Source: Yoonia litorea
Lineage (GTDB): Bacteria; Pseudomonadota; Alphaproteobacteria; Rhodobacterales; Rhodobacteraceae
NCBI RefSeq assembly: GCF_900114675.1
Contig: NZ_FOZM01000001.1
Location: forward strand, 186,001 to 250,000
DNA length: 64,000 nt
Reading direction: 5' to 3'
The notes below the pieces were generated by a model, which did no database searches, was not told where the DNA came from, and saw nothing but the letters and a program-made list of their open reading frames with translations. The position numbers were made by a program, and so were the translations under genes. Shown piece after piece: positions 7,666-16,736 of this stretch. Each line of letters opens with the position of its first letter. Position 1 is the first letter of the stretch.

Positions 7666-9039
7666 CTATCCCTGAAAGACGGTGTTCACCGCCGTTACGG
7701 TTTTTGCGACTACCTCGTCCGCTTCGGCCTTTGTCAGGCAGAAGGGGGGCGCAAATCCAAGAATATCCCCTTGGGGCATGGCGCGTCCTATGACGCCTTG
7801 TGCCAGCAGTGCCGCTGCGATCTGCGGTCCAATCTTGTCGTTGGCATCAAAGAAGGTGCGGCTGTCGCGATCCTTGACGAACTCTACCGCGCAAAGCATC
7901 CCTTCGCCGCGGATTTCGCCGACATGAGGATGGTCACCCAAAGCCTCCTGCATTGTCTGATTCAGATATGCGCCAACAGAGCCTGCATTGCTGATCAGGT
8001 TCAGATCATCGAGAAGTTTGAGGTTGGCAACACCGGCCGCCGCCCCGATGGGATGGGCCGAGTAGGTCCACCCGTGCCCGATCGGTCCGTTTTCGTCCGT
8101 GCCCTGTTCCAGGACCTTCCAGATTTTGTCAGACACGATTGAGCCGGACAGCGGCGCATAGGCCGAGGTCAGGCCTTTGGCGATGGTGATAATGTCGGGG
8201 GTCATGCCATAATGGGTGCTGCCGAACATGGTTCCGAGACGCCCGAAACCGGTCACGACCTCATCCGCGACAAGCAGGATATCGTGTTTGCGCAACACGG
8301 CCTGAATGGCATCCCAATAGCCTGCGGGCGGCGGGACGATACCGCCTGTCCCGAGGACGGGTTCACCGATGAAGGCAGCAATTGTGTCGGCCCCCTCGCG
8401 GGCGATCAGCTCTTCCAGCGATGCCACGCATTGCGCCACGAATTGGTCTTCCGACTGTGCCGCGTCTGTACGGCGGAAATAATAGGGCGCGTCGGTATGG
8501 ATCACCTGCGCGAGTGGCAGGTCGAATTTCTTGTGGAACAGCTCCAGCCCCGTGAGCGACCCCGTCACCAGCCCCGATCCATGATAGCCGCGCCAGCGCG
8601 AGATGATCTTCTTTTTCTCAGGGCGGCCAAGAATGTTGTTGTAGTACCAGATCAGTTTGACATTCGTTTCATTGGCGTCAGACCCGCCCAGACCAAAATA
8701 GACTTTGGACATGTGATCCGGCGCGCGGTCGAGGATCATCTTTGACAAGGTGACCGAGGCTTCTGTGCCGTGCCCGACATAGGCATGATAATAGGCAAGT
8801 TCGCGGGCCTGATCGGCAATTGCCTCAGCGATTTCCTGACGGCCATAGCCGACATTCACGCAGTAAAGCCCAGCGAAGGCGTCGAGTAGTTTATTGCCCT
8901 CGCGGTCTTCTATGTGACAACCGCTGGCGGTGCGGATGATGCGGGTCGCAGTCTCGCCACGGGCGTGTTGAGCGAGATGGGTCGATGGGTGAAAGAAGTT
9001 CTCTCGGTCCCATTGGGAAAGCTGGTCGTTATGAAGCAA
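7666..9039 (-). CDS. Class III (omega-amino acid) aminotransferase, DoeD-like
   Basis: This is a 457-residue fold-type I PLP aminotransferase. The class III signature ADEVVTGFGR (D259) and the Schiff-base lysine in IAKGLTSAY (K288) are present. Ectoine catabolism needs a transaminase that turns 2,4-diaminobutyrate into aspartate semialdehyde (DoeD), and this gene's family and place fit that job. Other omega-amino donors such as taurine or beta-alanine cannot be excluded. Translation seems to start at a TTG (9039) with AGGTGAG 4-5 bases upstream. The 176 bases between it and eutC contain no gene and could hold a promoter or processing site. Confidence 0.85.
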   Translation of the reverse strand: MLHNDQLSQWDRENFFHPSTHLAQHARGETATRIIRTASGCHIEDREGNKLLDAFAGLYCVNVGYGRQEIAEAIADQARELAYYHAYVGHGTEASVTLSKMILDRAPDHMSKVYFGLGGSDANETNVKLIWYYNNILGRPEKKKIISRWRGYHGSGLVTGSLTGLELFHKKFDLPLAQVIHTDAPYYFRRTDAAQSEDQFVAQCVASLEELIAREGADTIAAFIGEPVLGTGGIVPPPAGYWDAIQAVLRKHDILLVADEVVTGFGRLGTMFGSTHYGMTPDIITIAKGLTSAYAPLSGSIVSDKIWKVLEQGTDENGPIGHGWTYSAHPIGAAAGVANLKLLDDLNLISNAGSVGAYLNQTMQEALGDHPHVGEIRGEGMLCAVEFVKDRDSRTFFDANDKIGPQIAAALLAQGVIGRAMPQGDILGFAPPFCLTKAEADEVVAKTVTAVNTVFQG

Positions 9040-9215
9040 AGGCTCACCTGATCTGATTGGCGGCGCGCGGCCGGATGGTCATATTTGTGGAGCCATTAGC
9101 GCGCTTGGCGGCAGATCGCTCCGCTCTATCCGGCAGCAGCGCGCAATGCCTTTATTGCCGGAATATGCGAAATTCTAGCGGGCTTGCGCGACGATTTCCA
9201 GTGATTTGGCGCGCA

Positions 9216-10202
9216 TCAGGCGCGGATCGATGTCCCGACGTCACCGAGTATCGTGCGGACATGCGTGGCGATGGCGGTATCCTGTGCGCCGGTCCCAGTG
9301 AGATCGCAGATCGTGATCTGGTCGTCAGATGCTCGGCCCTGCCGCGCTCCATTGATGATTTGCCCCAGTTCAGGCGGGGTACCTTTGGTCCATGAACCTT
9401 GGGCCAGTGCCGCCTCCAGTTCGCCCGAAACTTCACACTGGCTGACACTGTCACAAACATAGAGATCACAGGCGGCAAGTGCCTGTGGATCAATCTCGTT
9501 CTTGCCAGTCTGGTCTGCGCCCATCGCGGTAATGTGCAGGCCGGGGTGGAGCCAGTCGGCCCTGATAACCGGCTCGCGAGCCGGCGTTGTCGTGACCACA
9601 AGCTGACTTTGTGCAACCAGTTCTTTGGGATCAGAAACCGCGAAGGCGTCTACGTGAAGGCTGTCGGCCAGATCAGCCGCGCATTTCTCTGCCTTTTGTC
9701 TGTCCCGCCCCCACACTAGCACTTGCCCGAAAGGTCGAACCAGATGGGCGGCCTGCATCTGCAGCCGCGCTTGCACGCCTGTCCCGATCACACCTGCCGT
9801 TTCGACATTGGGAGGTGCCAGAGACCGTGCGGCAACGGCGCCGGCGGCGGCGGTGCGGATATCGGTCAGATACCCGTTATCGAGAAAGACCGCCTCGACC
9901 AGACCGGTCTTGGAGGAAAACAGGATCATCAATCCATTGAGGCTGGGCAATCCAAGAGCAGGGTTGTTGAAGAAGCCCGGACTGACCTTGATGGCAAAGC
10001 CGTCAAAACCCGGGATATAGGCTGTTTTGACATCTACCTCGCCGTGCACCTCGGGCAGTTCCATAGACAGAATTGGCGGCATAACGACCGTCCCATGACC
10101 TAACGCCGAGAATGCCCTTTCAATCACATCGACGATCGTAAGATTGAGGGGGACGGCCTGACGCAATTCGGCCTCTGTGACGATTCGGATGTCACGCGCC
10201 AT
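9216..10202 (-). CDS. eutC: EutC, ornithine cyclodeaminase-family protein of (hydroxy)ectoine utilisation
   Basis: This 328-residue protein is of the ornithine cyclodeaminase/mu-crystallin family and resembles the EutC subgroup over its whole length. Examples are GEVDVKTAYIPG near residue 55, LGLPSLNGLM, LDNGYLTDIRTAAAGAVAAR, the Rossmann motif GVIGTGVQAR and the closing ITICDLTGTGAQDTAIAT. EutC is thought to help convert hydroxyectoine to ectoine together with EutB and EutA. Its start codon lies inside the end of eutB with an 11-base overlap, so the two are translationally coupled. Confidence 0.88.
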   Translation of the reverse strand: MARDIRIVTEAELRQAVPLNLTIVDVIERAFSALGHGTVVMPPILSMELPEVHGEVDVKTAYIPGFDGFAIKVSPGFFNNPALGLPSLNGLMILFSSKTGLVEAVFLDNGYLTDIRTAAAGAVAARSLAPPNVETAGVIGTGVQARLQMQAAHLVRPFGQVLVWGRDRQKAEKCAADLADSLHVDAFAVSDPKELVAQSQLVVTTTPAREPVIRADWLHPGLHITAMGADQTGKNEIDPQALAACDLYVCDSVSQCEVSGELEAALAQGSWTKGTPPELGQIINGARQGRASDDQITICDLTGTGAQDTAIATHVRTILGDVGTSIRA

Positions 10203-11211
10203 AACATTTTCCTTTCAGCAGCAGATCGCCAAGCCGCACATCCTCACCGGTGACGACAGCCAGAAACTGCGCCATATCCAGATTGCGCCCTGTGATGATC
10301 GTCGCCACGGGGCCCGTGATTTGAGGCAACTTGCCGGAAAGCATGGCGGCATGCCCTACAACACAGGCACCCTCTGCAACTATCCGGTCTTCGAAGAACA
10401 TCACTTGCATGGCATCACGGATCTCGTCCTCGGTCACGAGGAGCGTTTCATCCAGCAGATCGCGGCAGAGCGGGAAGCTCAATTGGTTGCTCAGCCCTAT
10501 GCCGCCGCCCAATGAGTCCGCCAGAGAGGCGTATTCGGGCACCTCTACCGGATGGCCGGCCTTGATCGAAGCATGCATCGCCGCACCTCGATCCATAGAA
10601 ACGCCGATGACGCGGATATCGGGCTTCACCGACTTTGCAGCCACCGCAACACCCGCAGCAAGCCCGCCGCCGGAAAGTGGCACGAGCAGAGTTTGCAGAT
10701 CAGGTCGCTGGGCTAGCATCTCTCGCCCGATCGTGCCTTGGCCCGCGATGACATGCGGATCGTCGAAAGGCGAGATCTCGACCAGCCCTTCCGCGTCGCA
10801 GAGGCGCTTGCTTTCGGCCATTGCGTCATCTTGCGATCTACCAATGATCCGAACGTCCGCACCCAGCGCACGGATGCCGTCAACCTTGGCTTGCGGCACC
10901 AGTTCGGACATGCAGATCACCGCCCTGATACCACGCCGCTTGGCCGCATAGGCCACGCCGCGTCCGTGATTGCCTGTTGAGCAGCAAGTCACGCCTGTTA
11001 CGTGATCAGGCAGCGCCATGACCGCCGACATCGCGCCGCGCAGTTTGAAAGCGCCGATGGGCTGCATGATCTCCATCTTCATCAGGAAATCATGCCCGGC
11101 CACATGGCTCATGTAGGGCGAGGGGATCATCGGTGTATTGTCGGCAACACCCTTGATCCGCTTTTGCGCGGCCCAAATATCTTTGATCCCGAAACTCAAC
11201 GTCGCAGACAT
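10192..11211 (-). CDS. eutB: EutB, threonine dehydratase-like PLP enzyme of hydroxyectoine utilisation
   Basis: This 339-residue fold-type II PLP enzyme has its Schiff-base lysine at K56 in IGAFKLRGA and a phosphate-binding loop LSGGGLAAG. The EutB-typical stretches SPFDDPHVIAGQGTIG and SMDRGAAMHASI are visible. EutB is proposed to dehydrate hydroxyectoine. I choose the ATG at 11211 because GGAG stands 5 bases upstream; an in-frame ATG at 11250 has no such signal. It is the first gene of the minus-strand operon. It is divergent from doeA across about 130 bases, where a shared control region should lie. Confidence 0.88.
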   Translation of the reverse strand: MSATLSFGIKDIWAAQKRIKGVADNTPMIPSPYMSHVAGHDFLMKMEIMQPIGAFKLRGAMSAVMALPDHVTGVTCCSTGNHGRGVAYAAKRRGIRAVICMSELVPQAKVDGIRALGADVRIIGRSQDDAMAESKRLCDAEGLVEISPFDDPHVIAGQGTIGREMLAQRPDLQTLLVPLSGGGLAAGVAVAAKSVKPDIRVIGVSMDRGAAMHASIKAGHPVEVPEYASLADSLGGGIGLSNQLSFPLCRDLLDETLLVTEDEIRDAMQVMFFEDRIVAEGACVVGHAAMLSGKLPQITGPVATIITGRNLDMAQFLAVVTGEDVRLGDLLLKGKCYGA

Positions 11212-11340
11212 CCCAGCTCCGTTCGTATTCATGATTGACGCAGGCGACATCTCTTCACCACTGTGCAGAAGAACACCACGCTGCCAAGCGGGCTGTCAAT
11301 TGCAGCAACTGTGGGCGGCAACAAGGTCAGAGGAAGCAAT

Positions 11341-12525
11341 ATGCCGATAGAGAATGCGCCATTCAGCCAGACCGAATATGACAGGCGGATCGCTGCGACC
11401 CGTGCCGCAATGGAAAAGGCCGGTATTGATGTGCTTTTCGTGACCGACCCGTCAAATCAGGCATGGCTCACGGGCTATGACGGATGGTCTTTCTATGTGC
11501 ATCAGGGTGTGATCCTCGGAATGGAGGGCGAACCGGTCTGGTGGGGACGGATGATGGATATGTTCGGCGGGCGACGCACCTGCTGGATGCAACCTGACAA
11601 CGTGATCGGCTATGGCGATCACTATATCCAATCCACCGTCTATCACCCGATGCAGGATTTGGCAGAACAGCTGGCGGCGCGGGGATTTGAGAAGGCCCGT
11701 ATCGGTGTCGAGATGGAGAACTACTACTACTCCGCCAAGGCACATCAGGTGCTTTCAGATGCATTGCCCGATGCACAACTGGTTGATGCAACCGCGCTGG
11801 TAAACTGGCAGCGGCTTGTGAAATCCGAGGAAGAAATCGGCTTCATCCGGAAAGCGGCGCGGATCTCCGAGAAGGTCATTCAGGTCGCCATCGACAAGGC
11901 CGCGCCGGGCGTGCGGAAGAACGACCTGGTCGCAGATATCATGCATGCGGGTATCACAGGTATCGGTGACGACTGGGGAGATTACCCCGCGATTGTGCCG
12001 CTTACCCCTTCCGGGCTGGATGCGACCGCGGCCCATCTGACATGGAATGGCGCGCCGATGCGCGAGGGCGAGGCCACTTTCTTTGAGTTGTCGGGCTGCT
12101 ACCGCCGCTATCACGCGCCGCTTTGCCGGACGGTGTTTCTTGGCACGCCAACTGATGAAATGCGTCGCGCAGAGGCGGCCCAGATCGAAGGGATCGAAGC
12201 TGGACTACAGGCAGCCAAGGCAGGCAACCGTACCTGCGACATAGCCAACGCTTTTATGGGAGTGCTGGGGAAATACGGGATCGAACGGCAGGGGCGTATG
12301 GGCTATCCCATCGGCCTTAGCTATCCGCCCGACTGGGGTGAACGTTCGGCCTCGATCCGGACTGAAGACGAAACAATCCTGCAGCCCGGTATGACATTCC
12401 ATTTCATGCCCGCGCTCTGGATGGATACTTGGGGGTTGGAAACGACCGAGACCATCCTGATCAAACATGACGGCCCCGCCGAGGCGCTTTGCAACATGCA
12501 GCGCAAGCTTTTCGTCAAGGACTAG
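11341..12525 (+). CDS. doeA: DoeA (EutD), ectoine hydrolase
   Basis: This 394-residue M24-fold protein matches ectoine hydrolase. The start at 11341 has AGAGGAAG upstream. DoeA-typical segments are WLTGYDGWSFYVHQ near residue 42, DYPAIVPLTPSG, AHLTWNG, GCYRRYHAPLCRT and GLSYPPDWGE. The first two M24 metal-ligand aspartates are replaced (Glu in FELSG, Pro in HAPLCR), as in known DoeA proteins. The enzyme opens the ectoine ring to N-acetyl-2,4-diaminobutyrate. The following deacetylase gene starts 4 bases after the stop, so the two form a short operon divergent from eutB. Confidence 0.9.
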   Translation: MPIENAPFSQTEYDRRIAATRAAMEKAGIDVLFVTDPSNQAWLTGYDGWSFYVHQGVILGMEGEPVWWGRMMDMFGGRRTCWMQPDNVIGYGDHYIQSTVYHPMQDLAEQLAARGFEKARIGVEMENYYYSAKAHQVLSDALPDAQLVDATALVNWQRLVKSEEEIGFIRKAARISEKVIQVAIDKAAPGVRKNDLVADIMHAGITGIGDDWGDYPAIVPLTPSGLDATAAHLTWNGAPMREGEATFFELSGCYRRYHAPLCRTVFLGTPTDEMRRAEAAQIEGIEAGLQAAKAGNRTCDIANAFMGVLGKYGIERQGRMGYPIGLSYPPDWGERSASIRTEDETILQPGMTFHFMPALWMDTWGLETTETILIKHDGPAEALCNMQRKLFVKD

Positions 12526-12529
12526 GCGG

Positions 12530-13690
12530 GTGGCTTCTCTCGACAGAACCAAGTCGATCCTGGCTGATCTGATCGCTTATCCCAGCATCTCCAGTGACAG
12601 TAATGTCGAGGTGATCGGGTATATGGCGCAGCGCCTGCAGGATCTCGGGGCCGATGTGCAATTGCAGTTCACGCCGGACGGGCAGAAGGCCAACCTGTTC
12701 GGGACGATTGGACCGGACAAACCTGGCGGTATCGTCCTTTCAGGGCATTCCGACGTGGTCCCTGTCGACGATCAGGACTGGACACTTGACCCGTTCGAGA
12801 TGATCGAGCGGGACGGAAAGCTCTTCGGACGCGGCACCTGCGATATGAAAGGCTTCATCGCGGCCGCACTGGCCAAAGCAGAAGACTTTACAGAAGGCAC
12901 TCTCACACGTCCGGTGCATTTCTCTTTCACATATGACGAAGAAACCGGATGTATCGGGGCGAAAGCCCTCGCCGACTGGCTGGAGCAGCACGACATACGC
13001 CCCTCAATGGCGATCATAGGCGAGCCGACGATGATGCAAGTCATCGAGGGGCACAAAGGCTGCTGCGAATACACCACGCATTTCCATGGCAGAGCAGGAC
13101 ATGGTTCGATGCCCGATCTGGGTGTCAACGCGGTCGAATATGCCGTGCGTTACGTGGCGCGCCTGATGGAAATGGGCGAGGAGCTCAAAAGACGCGCCCC
13201 CACCAACAGCCGTTTTGATCCACCCTGGACGACCATCAACACGGGCTCGCTCATGGGGGGTAAAATCCACAACGTCATCCCCGAGACTGCGTCGGTCCAG
13301 TGGGAATTCAGGCCCGTTCAGGACAGTGATTTTGACTATGTAAAGTCCGAGAGTGACAACTATGTCCGTTCGGTCCTGTTACCTGCAATGCAACGGGTAG
13401 ATCCCGCGGCAGAAATCAGAACCGAAATCATCGGCGAAGTCGCAGGATTGGAACCTGCCGACATCAACGAAGCACGCGATATTTTGATGGAACTCACAGG
13501 GAGTAACACCTCCGGCGTGGTCCCATTTGGCACTGAGGCCGGAATTTTCAGAGCGCTTGGGATGTCCGTTGCGGTCTGCGGGCCGGGATCAATTGAACAG
13601 GCCCACAAACCGGACGAGTTTCTCGCAATTGATCAGCTGCAGAAGTGTCTGCAGATGCTGGATGGGCTGGAAAAGAAACTGCGGAGCTGA
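12530..13690 (+). CDS. M20-family deacetylase (ArgE-like), probable N-acetyl-diaminobutyrate deacetylase
   Basis: This 386-residue protein belongs to the M20 metallopeptidases, acetylornithine deacetylase group. The zinc-site motifs are complete: SGHSDVVP, GRGTCDMKG, TYDEETGC with the catalytic Glu pair, and IGEPT; the dimerisation-domain segment HGRAGHGSMPDLG follows. I place the start at the GTG at 12530, just after doeA, because the upstream in-frame ATG at 12467 would overlap doeA by 59 bases. The length then equals that of ArgE. Its place suggests that it removes the acetyl group from the DoeA product, a role normally filled by DoeB of another family (M14). Arginine-pathway activity remains possible. 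Confidence 0.85.
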   Translation: MASLDRTKSILADLIAYPSISSDSNVEVIGYMAQRLQDLGADVQLQFTPDGQKANLFGTIGPDKPGGIVLSGHSDVVPVDDQDWTLDPFEMIERDGKLFGRGTCDMKGFIAAALAKAEDFTEGTLTRPVHFSFTYDEETGCIGAKALADWLEQHDIRPSMAIIGEPTMMQVIEGHKGCCEYTTHFHGRAGHGSMPDLGVNAVEYAVRYVARLMEMGEELKRRAPTNSRFDPPWTTINTGSLMGGKIHNVIPETASVQWEFRPVQDSDFDYVKSESDNYVRSVLLPAMQRVDPAAEIRTEIIGEVAGLEPADINEARDILMELTGSNTSGVVPFGTEAGIFRALGMSVAVCGPGSIEQAHKPDEFLAIDQLQKCLQMLDGLEKKLRS

Positions 13691-13773
13691 AGCGCCTGAC
13701 TGCTTTAGAATGCCAAAGCGTTTTCGATGGGCACCTTCGTCAATTCCCCTCGACTCCGCGCAACCGCTGCAAT

Positions 13774-15021
13774 TTACAGACGCAGAAACCGCCGGTCCGA
13801 TCGAAACCCCGATATGTCGAGGTTCGGTTGTCGGCCTTCGACCAGATCCACCGCTATTCGCCCCGTGATCCCGCCCAGTGTCAGCCCAAGATGCTGATGT
13901 CCGAAGGCATGGATCACATTCATGCTCTCCGGGCTTGTCCCGATGACTGGCAGCGAGTCAGGCATCGTCGGCCGACGGCCCAGCCAATGGCTATCAGGTT
14001 GCGGCAGGTTCCCGAACATGTCTTCGGCGCGACGTTTCAGATAAGCGATCCTCTTCGGATTTGCCGGCTTGTGGACCGCATCAATTTCGACCGTCCCCGC
14101 AATTCGCAACCCCTGATCCATTGGAACGGCGTAGAACCCGCCTTCGGCCCACCCGACGGGACGGCTGATACGATGTGCTTCGGATGCAAACATCAGGTGG
14201 TACCCGCGCTCGGTCCCCAAGGGCAGGCGGTCTGTGCCGACGCCAGGAATGCGGCCTGAAAATGCGCCAGAGGCAACAACCAGTTTTCCGGCCTGAATGG
14301 TCTCCGCCCCGGTTTCGATCATGACCCTGTCCGCTTCGGGGGTGGCGCGCTGAACTTGTTGAGCCAGTGTCTGCCCGCCAAGTTCTTCGAAGCGTTCGTG
14401 CATCCGCCTGACAAGTTCCTGGGGATCAGTGATATGGCGTGCGGTCGGATAGAAAACAGCCCGCGCGACCGGCAAGGCTAGGTGCGGCTCCATTGTCCGC
14501 GCTTCTTCGGTAGTTAACTCTTCGAACAGAACGCCGTGGCTGCGACGCAGCGCCAACCCGCGGGCGGCTGAGTCTGCGCCAGATTTGCTTGACCAAATCG
14601 AAAGCTGACCGGCACTCACGACCAAGTCTTCGGCGCCCGCCTCATCGATCAACGGATTGATGCCAGCGTCCGCATGCGACAGCAAACGTGCAAGTTCACC
14701 ACTGATCTCATGTGATCGTTTGGCCGAGCAATTGGCGAGGAAAGACAGCATCCAGCGCGGGTTCTTCAATGCATGCCGATAGGAAATGGCCAGAGGGCTG
14801 TTCTTGCCAAACAAGAGCGCCGGCAGGCTGGTCAACACGGAAGGGTCATTGACCGGCAGGCAGGCGTAGGTCGCCAGCGTGCCGGCATTTCCAAAACTGG
14901 CGCCGGATCCTGGGGGATTGGGATCAACCAAAAGGGTCTTGTGACCACGACGCTGTGCCCAAAGGGCCGTGCTCATGCCCACGATACCGGCGCCGGCAAT
15001 TGCAACATCATAATCTGTCAT
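13774..15021 (-). CDS. FAD-dependent amino acid oxidoreductase (DadA-like)
   Basis: This 415-residue protein is of the DAO family resembling the D-amino acid dehydrogenase small subunit. An N-terminal dinucleotide-binding motif GAGIVGMSTA is followed by the acidic strand end VDPNPPGSGAS. The C-terminal GGITGRIAVDLVEGR closes the FAD site. It would oxidise an amino acid or N-methyl amino acid, passing electrons to the respiratory chain or to oxygen. It converges on the doeA-deacetylase pair, 83 bases from the deacetylase stop, so a role in the same catabolic island is likely but unproven. Confidence 0.85.
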   Translation of the reverse strand: MTDYDVAIAGAGIVGMSTALWAQRRGHKTLLVDPNPPGSGASFGNAGTLATYACLPVNDPSVLTSLPALLFGKNSPLAISYRHALKNPRWMLSFLANCSAKRSHEISGELARLLSHADAGINPLIDEAGAEDLVVSAGQLSIWSSKSGADSAARGLALRRSHGVLFEELTTEEARTMEPHLALPVARAVFYPTARHITDPQELVRRMHERFEELGGQTLAQQVQRATPEADRVMIETGAETIQAGKLVVASGAFSGRIPGVGTDRLPLGTERGYHLMFASEAHRISRPVGWAEGGFYAVPMDQGLRIAGTVEIDAVHKPANPKRIAYLKRRAEDMFGNLPQPDSHWLGRRPTMPDSLPVIGTSPESMNVIHAFGHQHLGLTLGGITGRIAVDLVEGRQPNLDISGFRSDRRFLRL

Positions 15022-16141
15022 GGCTGGGTGCGCTCCGTCAGAGAGTCAATGATGGATTATCAACGTCAGTTTATTTGGACAACACACAGCAAAGGTCATC
15101 AACCTGTAAGGTTCGGAGTAGCCGACGAAGCCCCGCGTGCAAGACGGTCTCAACCTGAATGCTTCAAACTGAGAATACGGCCTTTCAAAGCCACCATCCA
15201 TATTGTTTGTCATTCGCGTAGATGGGTGATTGGCTGGTTGCAAAAGGTAGATTTCGTTCGCAACACAGTCGGACAATCAGTTGCGACACAACATTGCGAA
15301 ACTCATGCTAAACCCTCTGGAAATGGGGGCCACGATGACATCATTGGGTTGTTCTGTGATCCTTTGGATCAGTCGCGGTAGATCTCGCAAAGCCATTCTT
15401 GGCGGTGTTCCATGTATTCACGACGCTAGCCCCTGAGTAGCGGATCGAAGTCCTGCAAGCCCAATTTGAAGTTTGGGTGGCTTGTCAGCCGCCAAGGTCT
15501 CAGTGGCGATCCAAAGAAACCAGACTGTCTTTCTCACACAGTTGCATGGTATCGCTAGGCGGCAGAAGTGCACGTAATGCATTCATTCGCAAGCGCAGCG
15601 AAAGTCCGCTTTCCGCCCCTCTGCCCAAGCCAGCTTGGCTGACCAACCACAAAACAAAAAATATCAAATTGAGCGAGGGGTAGTGGACTACCTGATCCGA
15701 CGCGTTGTCGTTTTTGACCCCACCCCCCCCACCGAAGAGACCCTGCCCCCCAAGTACTGTAGGCTAAGGTCCCTTTGGTCCAATCTTGATCACACGTCGA
15801 GGAACAAATAGTCCAGCGACACGCTGGTGACTTTGGGAAACTGCATAGCTTCTGCAGATTGAGCGCCGGTATCGTCAGGCAAGTGCTCTGGCTCCTGAAG
15901 CCCGTGCTGAGCGACAGTGTGGTCAAAACGCACTCGGGCGAATTCGAGGGTTCTTTCTGAATTAGTATGGTTCATGGTCCAAGTCCTGTCGGTTTCGTGC
16001 CGGCTTGCGCGGCAGTTCCAGAAGGACAACGGAAAGCGCCGAAACATGTCAGGATAAATCCTGCTGGTGGGATGAATGGTGGGACAGATTTAATCCTGAT
16101 CCGAAAATCACTTACTTAACAATGCGTTATGTTGAGTAATT
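15022..16141. other. Gene-poor spacer of about 1.1 kb
   Basis: No reading frame here looks like a conserved gene. The base composition is lower in GC than in the neighbours, and there is a run of eight C near 15,722. Short frames exist on both strands, but they lack clear ribosome sites and family features, apart from the weak candidate at 15,790-15,975. It may be decayed sequence next to a tRNA gene, a common place for past integration. I find no attachment repeat. Confidence 0.5.
15790..15975 (-). CDS. Possible small protein (61 residues), unrecognised
   Basis: A frame from ATG 15975 encodes 61 mainly charged residues (beginning MNHTNSERTLEFARVRFDH) with a weak AGGAC site about 9 bases upstream. 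Its third-position GC is lower than in neighbouring genes, and I recognise no family. It may be a true small gene, a decayed fragment or chance. Confidence 0.22.
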   Translation of the reverse strand: MNHTNSERTLEFARVRFDHTVAQHGLQEPEHLPDDTGAQSAEAMQFPKVTSVSLDYLFLDV

Positions 16142-16217
<76 letters not shown>

Positions 16218-16259
16218 AAAGGTGCAGTTTTGCTGCTGCGCGCTGTCTATGCAGCGAAC

Positions 16260-16288
16260 CGGGCGAGATCAAGTGAAAATCGCGCCCG
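16260..16288 (-). terminator. Hairpin after the TIGR02300 gene
   Basis: A 10-bp stem with one mismatch (CGGGCGAGAT against ATCGCGCCCG, 9-base loop) lies 11 bases past the stop of the TIGR02300 gene and before the tRNA. It probably ends that transcript, although no long T run follows. Confidence 0.5.
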
Positions 16289-16298
16289 GAGAATGAAT

Positions 16299-16625
16299 TT
16301 AGTCGTCGTTATCGTCGCTTGCGACATCGGCGAGATCGTCGAACGAAACAGTGTCATCGTCGTCGTCATCATCAAGCACGTCATCGCCCAGATCGACATC
16401 ATCATCGTCGTCGTCATCGAGTACGAGATCTTCGTCCTCTGCGGACTCTTTCATCTTTGTTGTCTGAGCGTCTTCGGCATCGGCAACCATTGTGCGTGTC
16501 TTGGACGTATCAATCGCGACCTCTTTGCCCGTATAGGGGCTGATGATCGGGTTTGCGTTCAGGTCGTAAAAGCGCTTGCCGGTCTCGGGGCAAAGACGCT
16601 TTGTGCCCCACTCTTCCTTAGGCAT
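16299..16625 (-). CDS. TIGR02300 family protein with acidic tail
   Basis: This small alphaproteobacterial protein of 108 residues has unknown function. The conserved first 40 residues include EWGTKRLCPETGKRFYDLN and PIISPYTGKE. The cysteine and zinc-ribbon-like look suggest a nucleic-acid or metal contact, but this is guesswork. The rest is dominated by runs of aspartate, up to seven in a row, giving an intrinsically disordered, very acidic tail. It stands alone between a tRNA gene and the divergent YgjP-type gene. Confidence 0.85.
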   Translation of the reverse strand: MPKEEWGTKRLCPETGKRFYDLNANPIISPYTGKEVAIDTSKTRTMVADAEDAQTTKMKESAEDEDLVLDDDDDDDVDLGDDVLDDDDDDDTVSFDDLADVASDDNDD

Positions 16626-16736
16626 TGGCTATCCCTTCAAAACTTGGCTTCTTCCCTTGCGGGTGATCGGTGCCAACTGCCATAAGCGGAAAGGCGTGTC
16701 AAAGGCTTTGGCACCGGCGAACATGAGAAGTTGGAT

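Noticed and set aside
15477..15683. A 68-codon plus-strand frame in the spacer
   Set aside because: No ribosome site, atypical codon use and no family resemblance.
16108..16134. Near-CtrA box TTAA-N7-TTAT beside the tRNA gene
   Set aside because: The second half is imperfect and no start codon lies suitably downstream.
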